64,000 bases of DNA from NCBI RefSeq assembly GCF_014635725.1, contig NZ_BMDJ01000001.1, forward strand, positions 620,001 to 684,000, written 5' to 3'. The first letter of the stretch is position 1, and each line of letters starts with the position of its first letter. Both the position numbers and the translations under genes were made by a program. Origin of the DNA: Pedobacter mendelii. Lineage in GTDB: Bacteria; Bacteroidota; Bacteroidia; Sphingobacteriales; Sphingobacteriaceae. Below are positions 27,163 through 35,482 of the stretch, one piece after another. The notes below the pieces were generated by a model, which saw only the letters and a program-made list of their open reading frames with translations, had not been told where the DNA came from and ran no database searches.

Positions 27163-27194
27163 AACAAGAGACGGTAATAATGCTGTCTCTTGTT
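27163..27194 (+). other. terminator-like hairpin in the leader of the protease gene
   Basis: AACAAGAGAC (27163-27172) pairs perfectly with GTCTCTTGTT (27185-27194) across a 12-nt loop, followed by a T-rich tract (TGTTTATTTG). It lies only a few bases after the predicted transcription start and 46 bp before the ATG, so it could attenuate or stabilise the message. Confidence 0.6.
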
Positions 27195-27210
27195 TGTTTA
27201 TTTGATAAAA

Positions 27211-27226
27211 TGGTATCATATTGGCT
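27211..27226 (+). promoter_or_regulatory. possible sigma-54 promoter before the protease gene
   Basis: TGGTATCATATTGGCT has GG and GC exactly 10 bp apart, as in TGGCACG-N4-TTGCW, but with several mismatches in the -24 half. Transcription would begin about 5 bp before the ATG. Confidence 0.25.
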
Positions 27227-27240
27227 ATATAGAATTAGAA

Positions 27241-29430
27241 ATGGATTTTAAATTATTTAAAGAGATGTTGAAGAGAATATTTTTTGTACTTTTTACAGCC
27301 GCAGTGCTAGCTTGCCATGCCGCTCCAAAAACTCAACCTGTTGTTGAAGGCGTTACAAATGTAAAGCCAGATGAACAACAGCAGTTGGTTATTAAAGAAG
27401 TTGTTAATCTTATCGAGAGCTATAACTATAAAAAACTGGAAATCAATGATTCTATATCTTCTATAATTTTAGATAAATACATAAAATCATTAGATCAAGG
27501 TAAAAACTACTTTCTAGCATCTGATATTAAAGAATTTGAAAAATATAGGTTTACACTTGATGATGATTTTAAAAATGGCGATTTAAGCGGTCCGTTTTAT
27601 ATCTACAATGTGTACGCTAAACGCTTAAACGAGTATTTCAACTACTCTTTAGCTCAGATAAAAACTAAATTCGATTTCAACCAAAACGATACTTACACTT
27701 ACGACAGAGAAAAAATGCCTTGGGCTGCATCAAGCACCGCATTAAATGAAACCTGGAAAAAACGTGTTAAATACGAACTGGTAAATTTAAACTTAGCAGG
27801 AACCGCACAGGCAAAAAATGTAGAAACGTTAACCAAACGTTATCAAAATTTGCAATCGCAAACGTCAAAAACTAATAATCAAGATGTATTTCAAATTTTG
27901 ATGGATGCTTTTACAGAATCTATTGACCCACATACAAATTACTTCAATCCGGTAAATGCAGTAGCTTTTAACGAAGATATGTCTCGCTCATTTGAGGGTA
28001 TTGGTGCCAGATTACAATTAGAAAATGAAGTAGTTAAGATTTCGGAAATTATAGCCGGCGGACCAGCTTTTAAAGATAAACAATTAACTCCAGGCGATAG
28101 AATTATTGCAGTTGCTCAAGGCGACGCTGAATTTGTTGATGTTGTAGGCTGGAGATTAGATGCTACCGTATCAAAAATTAAAGGTGCCAAAGGAACCAAA
28201 GTCCGTTTAAAAGTAATTCCTGCCGGCAAAGAAATGTCTTCTAAACCTGTCATTATCTCTCTAGTACGGGATAAAGTAATTTTAGAAGAAACTTCAGCTA
28301 AAAAAATGGTAAAAACCATTAATATGAATGGTAAAAGCTATAAGATGGGTGTAATTACTTTACCTGCATTTTATGCTGATTTTAAAGCTGCAAACGCAGG
28401 CGATAAGAACTACAAAAGCACAACACGTGACGTAAGAAAACTTATCGATTCTTTAAAAACTTTTGATAAGGTTGATGGAATTGTTATGGATTTACGTGGT
28501 AATGGTGGTGGTTCTTTAGTTGAAGCAATTTCATTAACTGGTTTATTTATTGATAAAGGCCCAGTTGTTCAGGTAAAAGATTTACGCAACAAAATTGAGG
28601 TTGATGAGGATGAAAATACAGGTGTAGCTTGGGATGGTCCTTTTGGTGTGATGGTTGATCGTTTAAGTGCTTCTGCCTCTGAAATTTTTGCAGGTGCGAT
28701 TCAGGATTATGGTCGCGGTATTATTATGGGTAGCCAAACTTATGGCAAAGGAACAGTTCAATCATCAATCGATTTAAATAAACTGGTAAACCCAAGTATG
28801 CTTCAAAGAATGGCAGGATTAATTACAAAAAACAAAACAACATTAACTTCACCAACTAATGTAACCGCTGCAGATATTAATCTAGGTCAGATAAACCTTA
28901 CAATGGCTAAATTCTACCGCGTTGCCGGAAGTAGCACCCAACATAAAGGTGTAACGCCCGATGTTATTCTCCCATCTTTATATCCAATGGATAAAATTGG
29001 AGAAGATACAGAGCCATCGGCATTACCTTGGGATGTGATTCCAAGTTCGAATTTTAAAGCAGTAGCAAATTTAACAGCTGTTAAGCCTAACCTGATAAAA
29101 AATAGCGAACAACGTATTGCCAACTCCTTAGATTTTAAATATTTAAAACAAGATTTTGCAGAAATGAAAAAACGCGATGCCGAGGTTTCAGTAACATTAA
29201 ATGAAGCTAAACTTAAAGCAGAACGCGAGGCACAGGAGGTAAAGAGTCTTGCCAGGATTAATGAGTTAAGAGCAGCAAGAGGTTTACCCGCAATTAAAAA
29301 AGGAGAAAAGCCAACAAAACAAGATGCATTCGACTTTATTGAAGATGAATCATTACATGTAATGGGCGATTTTATGCAGCAATCGGGTAACTATGTTATG
29401 AATCTTGGTTTAATGCCAAAGAACAATTAA
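27241..29430 (+). CDS. carboxy-terminal processing (tail-specific) protease, Prc type
   Basis: A family S41A protease of about 730 residues that trims or degrades envelope proteins. It starts with a signal and lipobox (TAAVLAC). An N-terminal Tsp-type helical domain is followed by a PDZ domain (GIGARLQLENEVVKISEI onwards) and the protease core with Ser in RLSASASEIFAGAI and Lys in GSQTYGKGTVQS. The C-terminal DUF3340-like region has KRDAEVSVTLNEAKLKAER. The ATG at 27241 is chosen; the longer TTG start at 27190 falls inside the leader hairpin. Translation from 27265 is also possible. Confidence 0.92.
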   Translation: MDFKLFKEMLKRIFFVLFTAAVLACHAAPKTQPVVEGVTNVKPDEQQQLVIKEVVNLIESYNYKKLEINDSISSIILDKYIKSLDQGKNYFLASDIKEFEKYRFTLDDDFKNGDLSGPFYIYNVYAKRLNEYFNYSLAQIKTKFDFNQNDTYTYDREKMPWAASSTALNETWKKRVKYELVNLNLAGTAQAKNVETLTKRYQNLQSQTSKTNNQDVFQILMDAFTESIDPHTNYFNPVNAVAFNEDMSRSFEGIGARLQLENEVVKISEIIAGGPAFKDKQLTPGDRIIAVAQGDAEFVDVVGWRLDATVSKIKGAKGTKVRLKVIPAGKEMSSKPVIISLVRDKVILEETSAKKMVKTINMNGKSYKMGVITLPAFYADFKAANAGDKNYKSTTRDVRKLIDSLKTFDKVDGIVMDLRGNGGGSLVEAISLTGLFIDKGPVVQVKDLRNKIEVDEDENTGVAWDGPFGVMVDRLSASASEIFAGAIQDYGRGIIMGSQTYGKGTVQSSIDLNKLVNPSMLQRMAGLITKNKTTLTSPTNVTAADINLGQINLTMAKFYRVAGSSTQHKGVTPDVILPSLYPMDKIGEDTEPSALPWDVIPSSNFKAVANLTAVKPNLIKNSEQRIANSLDFKYLKQDFAEMKKRDAEVSVTLNEAKLKAEREAQEVKSLARINELRAARGLPAIKKGEKPTKQDAFDFIEDESLHVMGDFMQQSGNYVMNLGLMPKNN

Positions 29431-29447
29431 TAAGAATTTTAATCAGT

Positions 29448-29486
29448 AAAAAGCCTGCTAAAATTAAAATTTTAGCAGGCTTTTTT
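29448..29486 (+). terminator. intrinsic terminator, bidirectional
   Basis: A long stem (AGCCTGCTAAAATT with its complement) is flanked by an A-run and a T-run (TTTTTT). It ends the protease gene and may also serve the convergent SPFH gene. Confidence 0.85.
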
Positions 29487-29562
29487 GATCCATGGTAAAA
29501 CATACGAAGTCAAACAGGCTAAGAGCAGAGGAGACTTCGTAAGTTTAGATGAAGCGCCAAAC

Positions 29563-30504
29563 CTATTTCGCTTGCTGTCCAGGTTGGTTTTGTCTGTTTA
29601 ACTGCATAGCCATCATTTCTTTCATGGTTTTATTCATGCCTTCAGTACTTCCATCCAAGAAAATAATGTTGCCTTCGCCATATTCAGCAAATTGCTTAAT
29701 TGCTTCGGTCCACATCGTGAAAAGAATTACTGAAGTATCTAAATTGGCTTGTTGCATTTCATGAGCAGCATTTGTCATACCCTTTGCAACTTCCTCTCTA
29801 AACAAAGCAATACCTTGTCCACGTAATTGAGCGGCTTCACGTTCGGCCATTGCCGCTATTTTAATTGCATTACCATCAGCCTCTGCACCTTTTGTTTTTG
29901 TAATCAATAAAGCTTGTCCTTCATTTTCTGCCGCAGCTTTTAAATTATTTGATGCTACCACGCGGCTCATAGATCGCATAATTTCTTCATCAAAAGTTAT
30001 ATCATTCAACTGCAAATCTTGCAAATGATAACCCCAGCCATCTAAAACCTGATCGATTTGTTCCTTTACATGGAGAACAATCTCATTACGCTGCGCTAAA
30101 ACATTTGCTTGTTTCTGCGTTGCAACATACGCTCGAATAGAACCTTCTATGGTTCTTATTAATGCTTGCATTAAGTTCGTTGCATCAACAAATTTAAAGG
30201 CTACGTTTTTAATGGTTTCTTCATCCTGATTAACTACAGAATATAAAAGCATTGCCTTAAAATAAACATTTGCCTGATCTTGTGTTACTGCCTGAAAAGA
30301 CAATTCTACTGAACGATTTTGAATAGAAATACGTGAATAAATCTGCTCAATTAGTGGGATTTTAAAATTTAAGCCTGGTCGTAACTGCCGTTGGTATTTT
30401 CCAAAAACCGTAATAACAGCTATTGTACCTTGCTTAACAGTAACAAAAGAACTTAAAAGGATGATGATCCCAAAGAAAACTAGAATGTAAATTATGTATT
30501 GCAT
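29563..30504 (-). CDS. SPFH/Band 7 (stomatin-like) membrane protein
   Basis: A 313-residue protein with one N-terminal membrane segment (residues about 2-20), then the Band 7 domain beginning TVKQGTIAVITVFGKYQ, with PGLNFKIPLIEQIYSRI and RIEGSIRAYVA-like segments. An Ala/Glu-rich helical stretch (AAAENEGQALLITKTKGAEADG) follows. Such proteins form large oligomeric scaffolds in membrane microdomains. It ends in a Gln-rich tail. No NfeD or FtsH gene is adjacent, so it belongs to the stand-alone stomatin-like set. Confidence 0.85.
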   Translation of the reverse strand: MQYIIYILVFFGIIILLSSFVTVKQGTIAVITVFGKYQRQLRPGLNFKIPLIEQIYSRISIQNRSVELSFQAVTQDQANVYFKAMLLYSVVNQDEETIKNVAFKFVDATNLMQALIRTIEGSIRAYVATQKQANVLAQRNEIVLHVKEQIDQVLDGWGYHLQDLQLNDITFDEEIMRSMSRVVASNNLKAAAENEGQALLITKTKGAEADGNAIKIAAMAEREAAQLRGQGIALFREEVAKGMTNAAHEMQQANLDTSVILFTMWTEAIKQFAEYGEGNIIFLDGSTEGMNKTMKEMMAMQLNRQNQPGQQAK

Positions 30505-30594
30505 CTTTTTAGATTTTTTATGAAGTTATAAAAAATTCATACAAACTACATCATGCTTTTCGTAGCTTTAATTTTCTTAACTAATTACAACCCC

Positions 30595-32637
30595 ATGAAA
30601 AGAAAATTATTTCTGCCAGCGGCAGCATTATTGTTACTTGCCGCCTGCCAGAACGATAAAAATCATCAAGCAGCAGAAGCAGATCAAAGAACTGTATTTT
30701 TTGATGCAGTCGGTATGGACACAACCATAAAGCCCGGCGATAATTTTTTCCTGTACGCCAACGGAAAATGGATGAAAAATACGCAAATCCCCAAAACCGA
30801 AACTGGTTGGGGTTCATTTTATATGCTTTACAATGATAATATTAAAAACCTAAGGAGCATTTTAGAACACGCAGCTAAGAGTAGCGTAAGCAAAGGGAGC
30901 GCAGAGCAAAAAGTTGGAGATTTTTACGCAAGTGGAATGGACTCTGTAACGATTGAAAAGTTAGGAATAGAGCCTATTAAACCCTTATTATCAAAAATTG
31001 ATGCCATTAAAAATGATAAAGATTTAATCAATTTTATTGCGGAAGGATTTAAAGATGGCGAAGGCGATTTATTAGGTTTTGGTATCGAACCAGATGATAA
31101 AATGAGTTCAAAAAATGCTTTGGTTTTCTCTCAATCGGGAATAAATTTACCTGAACGTAGTTACTATTTAGATAAAGATGAAAAAGCAAAAAAAATCAGA
31201 ACAGAATATGTAAAATACATCAATAAAATATTTAGTCTTGCAGGCGATTCACTAAATGCCGCTAAATATGCTGATGATATTTTGAAGTTAGAAACAGCAA
31301 TTGCAGAATCTCATTCAACTCCTGTAGAACTTCGCGACCCGCAAAAAAACTATAATAAGTTTGCTGTTGCAGATTTTCAAAAACAAATGCCAAACATCGA
31401 TTTTAAATCTGTTTTAAGCAAACTTGGGGCAAATACTGATACAGTCATCGTACGTCAACCGAAATATTACCAGGAATTATCTAGTTTATTAAAGAATCAG
31501 CCGATTAACGTTTGGAAGGAAAAACTAAAATTCGACGCATTAAATACTTCTTCTAATTCACTTACAAAAGCTTTCAGAACAGCAAGATTTGATTTCTTTG
31601 GTAAAACGCTTTACGGTCAGCCATCGCAAACAGAAAGATGGAAAGCAATGGTGAGCAATACTGATAGAAATCTTGGTGATCTTTTAGGCCAGTTATATGC
31701 CGAACAATATTTTAAGCCTGAAGCCAAAAAACGTATGCTTGAATTGGTTAATAACCTTCAAAAAGTTTATGAAGGCAGGATTAAAAAAGTTGACTGGATG
31801 ACTCCTGAAACGAAGAAAAAAGCATTAGAGAAATTAAATGCTTTTGTTAAGAAAATCGGTTATCCTGATAAATGGAAAAAATATGATGATGTAGAAATTT
31901 CTAAAAACACTTATTACGCAAATCTTCAATCGGCTAAAAAGCACGATTATAAAGAGATGATGGATAAGTTAGGTAAACCTGTTGATAAAACCGAATGGGG
32001 AATGACACCACCAACTGTAAATGCTTATTACAATCCTTCGTTTAATGAAATTGTATTTCCTGCCGGAATCTTGCAGTTTCCTTTCTTCGCCTTTAATGCC
32101 GATGATGCGATTAATTATGGCGGTATTGGTGCGGTTATTGGACACGAGATGACTCACGGTTTTGATGATCAAGGTCGCCAGTACGATGCAGCAGGTAATT
32201 TAAAAGAATGGTGGACAAAAGATGATGCTGCTAAATTTAAAACCAAAGCCGATAAAGTGGTTGCATTTTACAATAACTTCTCTTTATTAGATAATCAGCA
32301 TGTAAATGGCGCACTAACATTAGGCGAAAACTTGGCCGACATTGGTGGATTAAATATTGCTTATGATGCATTTAAACTTACTGAACAAGGCAAAGGAGAT
32401 AAAAAGATTGACGGTTTTACACCCGACCAACGTTTCTTTTTAAGCTTTGCACAGGTATGGAGAGTGAAAAACCGCGATGAAAGCATGCGTGTTCGTTTAA
32501 AAACAGATCCACATAGCCCTGAAATGTTTCGTGTAAATGGTCCTGTTTATAACATGGAAGCTTTCTATAAAGCCTTTAACATACCAGCAACCGCAAAAAT
32601 GTATGTTGTACCGGCCAATAGACTAGGGGTTTGGTAA
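30595..32637 (+). CDS. M13-family zinc metallopeptidase, lipoprotein
   Basis: A neprilysin-like peptidase of about 680 residues. The ATG at 30595 gives a textbook lipoprotein signal (MKRKLFLPAAALLLLAAC); the longer frame from 30553 is less likely. The zinc motif HEMTH is in GAVIGHEMTHGFDDQG, and the Glu ligand is in GENLADIGG. The final VYNMEAFYKAFN and the region with CxxW-like end are family features (no terminal CxxW is seen, as in many bacterial homologues). It should degrade oligopeptides in the periplasm or at the cell surface. Confidence 0.92.
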   Translation: MKRKLFLPAAALLLLAACQNDKNHQAAEADQRTVFFDAVGMDTTIKPGDNFFLYANGKWMKNTQIPKTETGWGSFYMLYNDNIKNLRSILEHAAKSSVSKGSAEQKVGDFYASGMDSVTIEKLGIEPIKPLLSKIDAIKNDKDLINFIAEGFKDGEGDLLGFGIEPDDKMSSKNALVFSQSGINLPERSYYLDKDEKAKKIRTEYVKYINKIFSLAGDSLNAAKYADDILKLETAIAESHSTPVELRDPQKNYNKFAVADFQKQMPNIDFKSVLSKLGANTDTVIVRQPKYYQELSSLLKNQPINVWKEKLKFDALNTSSNSLTKAFRTARFDFFGKTLYGQPSQTERWKAMVSNTDRNLGDLLGQLYAEQYFKPEAKKRMLELVNNLQKVYEGRIKKVDWMTPETKKKALEKLNAFVKKIGYPDKWKKYDDVEISKNTYYANLQSAKKHDYKEMMDKLGKPVDKTEWGMTPPTVNAYYNPSFNEIVFPAGILQFPFFAFNADDAINYGGIGAVIGHEMTHGFDDQGRQYDAAGNLKEWWTKDDAAKFKTKADKVVAFYNNFSLLDNQHVNGALTLGENLADIGGLNIAYDAFKLTEQGKGDKKIDGFTPDQRFFLSFAQVWRVKNRDESMRVRLKTDPHSPEMFRVNGPVYNMEAFYKAFNIPATAKMYVVPANRLGVW

Positions 32638-32663
32638 AAGATTAGTTTAATTAGTTCAATTTA

Positions 32664-32713
32664 AAGCCACAGATTACCAGATTTTAAATCTGTTAATCTG
32701 TGGCTTATTTTTT
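32664..32713 (+). terminator. intrinsic terminator of the M13 peptidase gene
   Basis: AAGCCACAGATTA pairs perfectly with TAATCTGTGGCTT (17-nt loop) and is followed by ATTTTTTTT. The loop itself carries a second inverted repeat, AGATTT/AAATCT. Confidence 0.85.
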
Positions 32714-32788
32714 TGATTAGCTTATCTTTTTATTCAAATGAAAACAAAAATCAAAAATTATTGTCTTTACTCTGATAATTTTAAAACT

Positions 32789-32974
32789 ATGAACGTAAAA
32801 CGCACTTTTGGAACGGTCCTGACTATTTTAGGTATAATTGGATTAGTTTATGCCGGTTATGGTTTCGTTAACCATAGCCAGAATAGTAGAGGATTGTTAG
32901 TTTATGGTATAATTGGATTGATATTCTTTGTTTCTGGAATTGGTTTGGTAAAGAATACTAAGGATGAGGTGTAA
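32789..32974 (+). CDS. small two-helix membrane protein
   Basis: The ATG at 32789 gives 61 residues (start MNVKRTFGTVLTIL) with two hydrophobic segments (about 8-24 and 36-53) joined by a short loop with NHSQNSRG. It resembles small DUF3185-like membrane proteins, but this is a guess from size and shape. A frame extension back to 32738 adds an unlikely polar N terminus. The gene follows the M13 terminator and has a second small membrane protein gene convergent with it. Confidence 0.6.
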   Translation: MNVKRTFGTVLTILGIIGLVYAGYGFVNHSQNSRGLLVYGIIGLIFFVSGIGLVKNTKDEV

Positions 32975-33040
32975 TTTTAGCTACCAGCCTATCTATTTTA
33001 ACAAATACTACTTAGTTTCTTCTTGTGGGATAAACATATA

Positions 33041-33220
33041 TTATTTTTTATTTCTTCTAATTATCAAATACTGGCTAAAAGCAACCAGCGAACCTGCCAA
33101 AATTATTATTCCGGCAGAAACTATATTCTTTGGGTTTTGATTGATGTAGTAAGCTGCCGCTAAAACTAAAATTGCTGCTGCAATACCAACGATATAGTGA
33201 AGAGTTAATCCTGTTTTCAT
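33041..33220 (-). CDS. small two-helix membrane protein, 59 aa
   Basis: A short frame reads ATG at 33220 to TAA at 33041. The product begins MKTGLTLHYIVGIAAAIL and ends FSQYLIIRRNKK. It has two hydrophobic segments (about 8-24 and 35-52) with a short loop (NQNPKN) and a basic tail, matching the layout of the 61-residue protein on the other strand. The coding use looks real: Ala, Ile and Leu codons are frequent and there is no internal stop. No database match was made. Confidence 0.6.
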   Translation of the reverse strand: MKTGLTLHYIVGIAAAILVLAAAYYINQNPKNIVSAGIIILAGSLVAFSQYLIIRRNKK

Positions 33221-33254
33221 GTTTTGAGGGTTGAGGTTAAGGTCGAGATTGAGA

Positions 33255-34352
33255 TTATGGCTGAGCTGTTATCCTATTATTTTCGAATTCAAGTTTGTGC
33301 CCAACAAAGTCTTCATCTGTTAATTGTTTAATTCTTTTGAATGCGGTATGATTTTCATCCACTGTTAATCTGCTTATTTTTTCTTGCTTAACCGAAATTA
33401 CATCAGCATATAAAAAATCGCCCTTGCCATTAACTTTAACTTGAAACAGTGGGGCAAAACCATTGTTTCCCTTTAAGCTAAACATGCCATAGGTACAAAA
33501 ATTCCCCATGCTGTAAGCAATAAATTTATTTTTGTAAACTTCCACAGCACGGCTTACATGGGGGCCATGACCTAAAACGATATCCGCCCCAGCATCAATA
33601 ACTGCATGTGCAAAAGCATAAACATTCCCCCGGTTTTCGTTATAGAATATTTCATTTTTGCGTGTTACATGTTCAAATCTTGCACCTTCACCTCCACCAT
33701 GAAAGGAAACAATAACAATATCTGCCATCTTTTTTAATCTGCTAACTAATGCTTTGGCACTATCAATTTTATTAATTGAAACGGTATTTTCATTCGGGGC
33801 AAAAGCACAAAAAGCATATTTTATACTATCTTTCTCAAATACATCGAAAGGTTTATTTAATTGGCCTGCATAGTGAATTTGTAAGGAATCTAAAATTCGG
33901 ACTGTATTCTTCCTTCCTTTAGCATCAAAATCACCAACATGATTATTGGCAATGCTCATAACATTGAAGCCTGCCTTTTTATAAATTCCAGCGTAGCGTT
34001 CTGGCATCCGGAAAGCGTAGCAGTTGTTTGGGTTGATGCCATTACATTTTGTAGAGTTTCCGGAGTTCAAAAAACAGCCCTCTAAATTGCCAAAAACGAT
34101 ATCTCCTTTCAATAAACTATCAACCGCTGCGAAACTATTTACCGCATCATCTGAAGGAAGATTACTCGCAGATGGAAATGCCGAACCGAGCATCATATCT
34201 CCAACGGCTGTTATCGAAATTGTATCCTTAATCTTTCTAAGAATAGTATCTACCTTCATACCATTAACTACTTCCTGAGCGCTATTGCTGGTGCAGCTAA
34301 TAAATATAATTAAAAAGAAGAATGGCAAAATTATGCTATTGGCTAATTTCAT
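33255..34352 (-). CDS. CapA-family lipoprotein (metallophosphatase fold)
   Basis: A 365-residue protein with a lipobox (IIFISC) near residues 15-20. The CapA domain shows GDMMLGS, NLEGCFL, SIANNHVGDFDAKG, SFHGGGE and GHGPHV, the calcineurin-like motif series of the PGA_cap/PgsA family. CapA is best known from poly-gamma-glutamate export in Bacillus. In Bacteroidota such homologues are usually alone, as here, and the role is unclear. Metal-dependent hydrolysis at the cell surface is a reasonable guess. It follows the NlpC/P60 gene on the same strand, past a terminator. Confidence 0.87.
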   Translation of the reverse strand: MKLANSIILPFFFLIIFISCTSNSAQEVVNGMKVDTILRKIKDTISITAVGDMMLGSAFPSASNLPSDDAVNSFAAVDSLLKGDIVFGNLEGCFLNSGNSTKCNGINPNNCYAFRMPERYAGIYKKAGFNVMSIANNHVGDFDAKGRKNTVRILDSLQIHYAGQLNKPFDVFEKDSIKYAFCAFAPNENTVSINKIDSAKALVSRLKKMADIVIVSFHGGGEGARFEHVTRKNEIFYNENRGNVYAFAHAVIDAGADIVLGHGPHVSRAVEVYKNKFIAYSMGNFCTYGMFSLKGNNGFAPLFQVKVNGKGDFLYADVISVKQEKISRLTVDENHTAFKRIKQLTDEDFVGHKLEFENNRITAQP

Positions 34353-34370
34353 TAATTGATTTTATGGTAT

Positions 34371-34403
34371 AAAAAAATCCTCCAAAATTGCTTCAGGAGG
34401 ATT
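34371..34403 (-). terminator. intrinsic terminator of the NlpC/P60 gene
   Basis: On the minus strand AATCCTCC (34396-34403) pairs with GGAGGATT (34376-34383) and runs into seven T residues. It lies 46 bp downstream of the hydrolase stop. Confidence 0.8.
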
Positions 34404-34448
34404 ATATCTATTCAATCTACAATCGTAAATCTACAATCGTAAATTTTT

Positions 34449-35006
34449 TTATTCTACGGTAAAGTCCTTTTTAAAAGATTCTAAAATTCTTCCACCTTTA
34501 TAAAAATAACGACTGTAATATGGCTCGTTTAAATTGCTGATAACCACACCACGAGAACTTGATGCATGAGCAAATCGGTTGTCGCCAAGGTAAATACCAA
34601 TGTGTGAAATACTTCTGCTTTTGATTTTGAAGAAAACCAAATCACCTTCCTTTAAATCTTCTTTAGATAATGGGTCAACCATGCTAAATATATCGCGAGA
34701 ATTTCTTCTAATGGTAGTGTTGAAAACTTTATCGTAAATCGCTTTTGTAAAAGCCGAACAATCTATTCCTTTTTTAGTGTTTCCACCGAAACTATAAGGT
34801 GTTCCAATCCATTCGTAAACAAACTTATATAATTTTAAGTTCGAAGTTGCATCTACAGCAACGCCCATTACTTGCGAGAAATATTGAGATGCAAGATTAT
34901 CTGGATCTGTTAATTCTTTGCCGGGTTCTTTTGTTTTTGTTTGCGCAAATGCGGCAGAGAGCGTGCAAATAGCGATTAGGGATGAAAACAAAAATTTTTT
35001 AATCAT
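34449..35006 (-). CDS. secreted NlpC/P60 (C40) peptidoglycan endopeptidase
   Basis: A 185-residue protein with a signal peptide (cleavage after AFAQ) and a C-terminal NlpC/P60 domain. The catalytic Cys lies in TKKGIDCSAFTKAIY, the His in SISHIGIYLGDNRFAHAS, and the third polar position is the His in FAHAS. The family cuts D-Glu-DAP or similar bonds in peptidoglycan. The segment GTPYSFGG before the Cys is typical. There is no SH3 or LysM domain, so targeting is by export alone. It is monocistronic. Confidence 0.92.
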   Translation of the reverse strand: MIKKFLFSSLIAICTLSAAFAQTKTKEPGKELTDPDNLASQYFSQVMGVAVDATSNLKLYKFVYEWIGTPYSFGGNTKKGIDCSAFTKAIYDKVFNTTIRRNSRDIFSMVDPLSKEDLKEGDLVFFKIKSRSISHIGIYLGDNRFAHASSSRGVVISNLNEPYYSRYFYKGGRILESFKKDFTVE

Positions 35007-35447
35007 GTTATACAGTTATGTTTGGGTAATTCACTTACACAGTAACGTAAACCACATGGGCTTATTATTGAGTTTCAAAAGTATTGATAATACAAATGTT
35101 ATCCAAATGTTTTGTTGTAAAACTCAAAAGTTATTAACATTTTTAATTTTTCATCTCGGTTTCTACGCTTAAAATCAGATTTATTACACATATAACTTTA
35201 AATTAATATTTTAACGATATTTAAATTAAAAATTAGGGAAATATGGTTCAAAACAGAATTAAATTTTACAAAAAAATAATTCTCAATCTTGATAAACTGC
35301 AAAGTTTTGAATTTGAAAAATTGCAGCTAATTGCTTAACAGGCGATATTTTAAGCATATAACCGTAAAACAACTGTTAAAACTATAGCAAAGGGAATTAC
35401 TACGATGTTTTTACACTAAAAAGTGCCAAAAATTACAATAAAAAAAT
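35007..35447. other. AT-rich spacer upstream of pyruvate dehydrogenase, no gene seen
   Basis: No supported frame, hairpin with a T-run or repeat was found in this stretch, apart from promoter-like AT-rich sequence. Confidence 0.5.
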
Positions 35448-35455
35448 TAGATTTG
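35448..35455 (+). promoter_or_regulatory. -7 element of the pyruvate dehydrogenase operon
   Basis: TAGATTTG lies 27 bp before the ATG at 35483, so the earlier GTG at 35423 is upstream of the expected transcript. Confidence 0.6.
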
Positions 35456-35482
35456 CTGTCGCAAAAAAACAAATATCCTAAA

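Noticed and set aside
35423-35482. Upstream GTG start for the pyruvate dehydrogenase E1-alpha gene
   Set aside because: The -7 element at 35448-35455 would start RNA downstream of it, and the family N terminus begins at 35483.
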